This document shows, piece by piece, positions 4,866-5,133 of a DNA stretch of 5,133 bases. The translations under genes and the position numbers were made by a program. Under the pieces are notes generated by a model. That model was not told the origin of the DNA. It did not search any database and saw only the letters and a program-made list of their open reading frames with translations. This DNA comes from JAQGMV01 sp046597455 (lineage in GTDB: Bacteria > Pseudomonadota > Gammaproteobacteria > Burkholderiales > SG8-41). The stretch lies in contig JBKJKJ010000341.1 of assembly GCA_046597455.1 (NCBI GenBank), positions 1-5,133 of the forward strand, written 5' to 3'. Each line of letters opens with the position of its first letter. Position 1 is the stretch's first letter.

Positions 4866-5133
4866 CTACGCGCTGCTGCGTTGAGTCGCCTTATCGATCG
4901 CGGCCAGATCATCCGGGGTCAAATGCCAGTCGACGGCGCGGGCATTGAGCTCCACTTGCTCGGGCGTGGTCGCGCCCGCGATGATGCTACCGACCAGCGG
5001 ACGTGACGCCAGCCAGCTCATGGCGAGCTCGAGCAAACTGTGTCCGCGCGCCTCGGCAAACGCGGCGAGGCGTTCCACGACCTCCCAGTTGGTATCGTTG
5101 ATCCAGCGGTCCGCCTGCCGTTTCTCGCGCGTC
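4866..5133 (-). CDS. Aldo/keto reductase, C-terminal part (cut by the window edge)
   Basis: The last 88 residues of an aldo/keto reductase, a cytosolic NAD(P)H-dependent (beta/alpha)8-barrel enzyme that reduces aldehydes and ketones. The frame is open to the right edge, so the start lies outside; the GTG at 5076-5078 is an internal Val (in EVVERLAAF), not a start. Visible are RWINDTNWEVVERLAAFAEARGHSLLELAMSWLASRP, the barrel strand SIIAGATTPEQVELNARA, whose GATTPEQVELN carries the C-terminal cofactor-phosphate binding signature, and LTPDDLAAIDKAT near the end. The catalytic Asp/Tyr/Lys/His lie in the missing part, so subfamily and substrate cannot be given. It converges on the DUF1080 gene with a 53-base gap. 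Confidence 0.88.
   Translation of the reverse strand, partial: TREKRQADRWINDTNWEVVERLAAFAEARGHSLLELAMSWLASRPLVGSIIAGATTPEQVELNARAVDWHLTPDDLAAIDKATQRSSA

Overview
The window is GC-rich bacterial DNA. Its gene content is a cobalt-type nitrile hydratase operon, a selenoprotein of the UGSC family, a DUF1080 lipoprotein and an aldo/keto reductase. Together with REP-like dispersed palindromes built on CCTTCGAC and GCTCAGGACGAACGG, this suggests an environmental, probably proteobacterial, genome able to insert selenocysteine (Sec). Taxonomy is inference; no marker gene is present.

Layout. Positions 1-227 hold a REP-like palindromic repeat and no gene. Positions 228-3734, all on the minus strand, form one apparent operon transcribed right to left: nitrile hydratase alpha (3114-3734), beta (2461-3117), the small nitrile hydratase accessory protein (2064-2474), and a 566-residue UGSC-family protein (228-1928). 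The first three overlap by 4 and 14 bases. The last follows a 135-base gap containing two inverted repeats. Conventional gene calling would break the UGSC gene into a 101-residue piece and a 449-residue piece. They are one frame interrupted only by a TGA at 1623-1625, followed directly by Gly-Ser-Cys and a hairpin that fits a bacterial SECIS element.

Positions 3735-4188 are a divergent intergenic region. It holds a candidate promoter and palindrome for the operon, a second copy of the roughly 132-base repeat (about 93% identical to the copy at 82-214, same orientation), and what looks like a 101-base insertion with an 8-base target duplication. On the plus strand, 4189-4812 encodes a DUF1080 lipoprotein. 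A short convergent gap follows, and then the C-terminal end of an aldo/keto reductase runs off the right edge on the minus strand.

How the genes work together: alpha and beta form the nitrile-to-amide enzyme, and the accessory protein should help load cobalt and mature alpha. The UGSC protein is of unknown function; its U-x-x-C motif suggests redox or thiol/selenol chemistry, and its place at the end of the operon suggests a link to nitrile or amide metabolism or to nitrile hydratase maturation. The main points of interest are this coupling of a selenoprotein to a nitrile hydratase operon and the direct repeats that bracket the operon closely.
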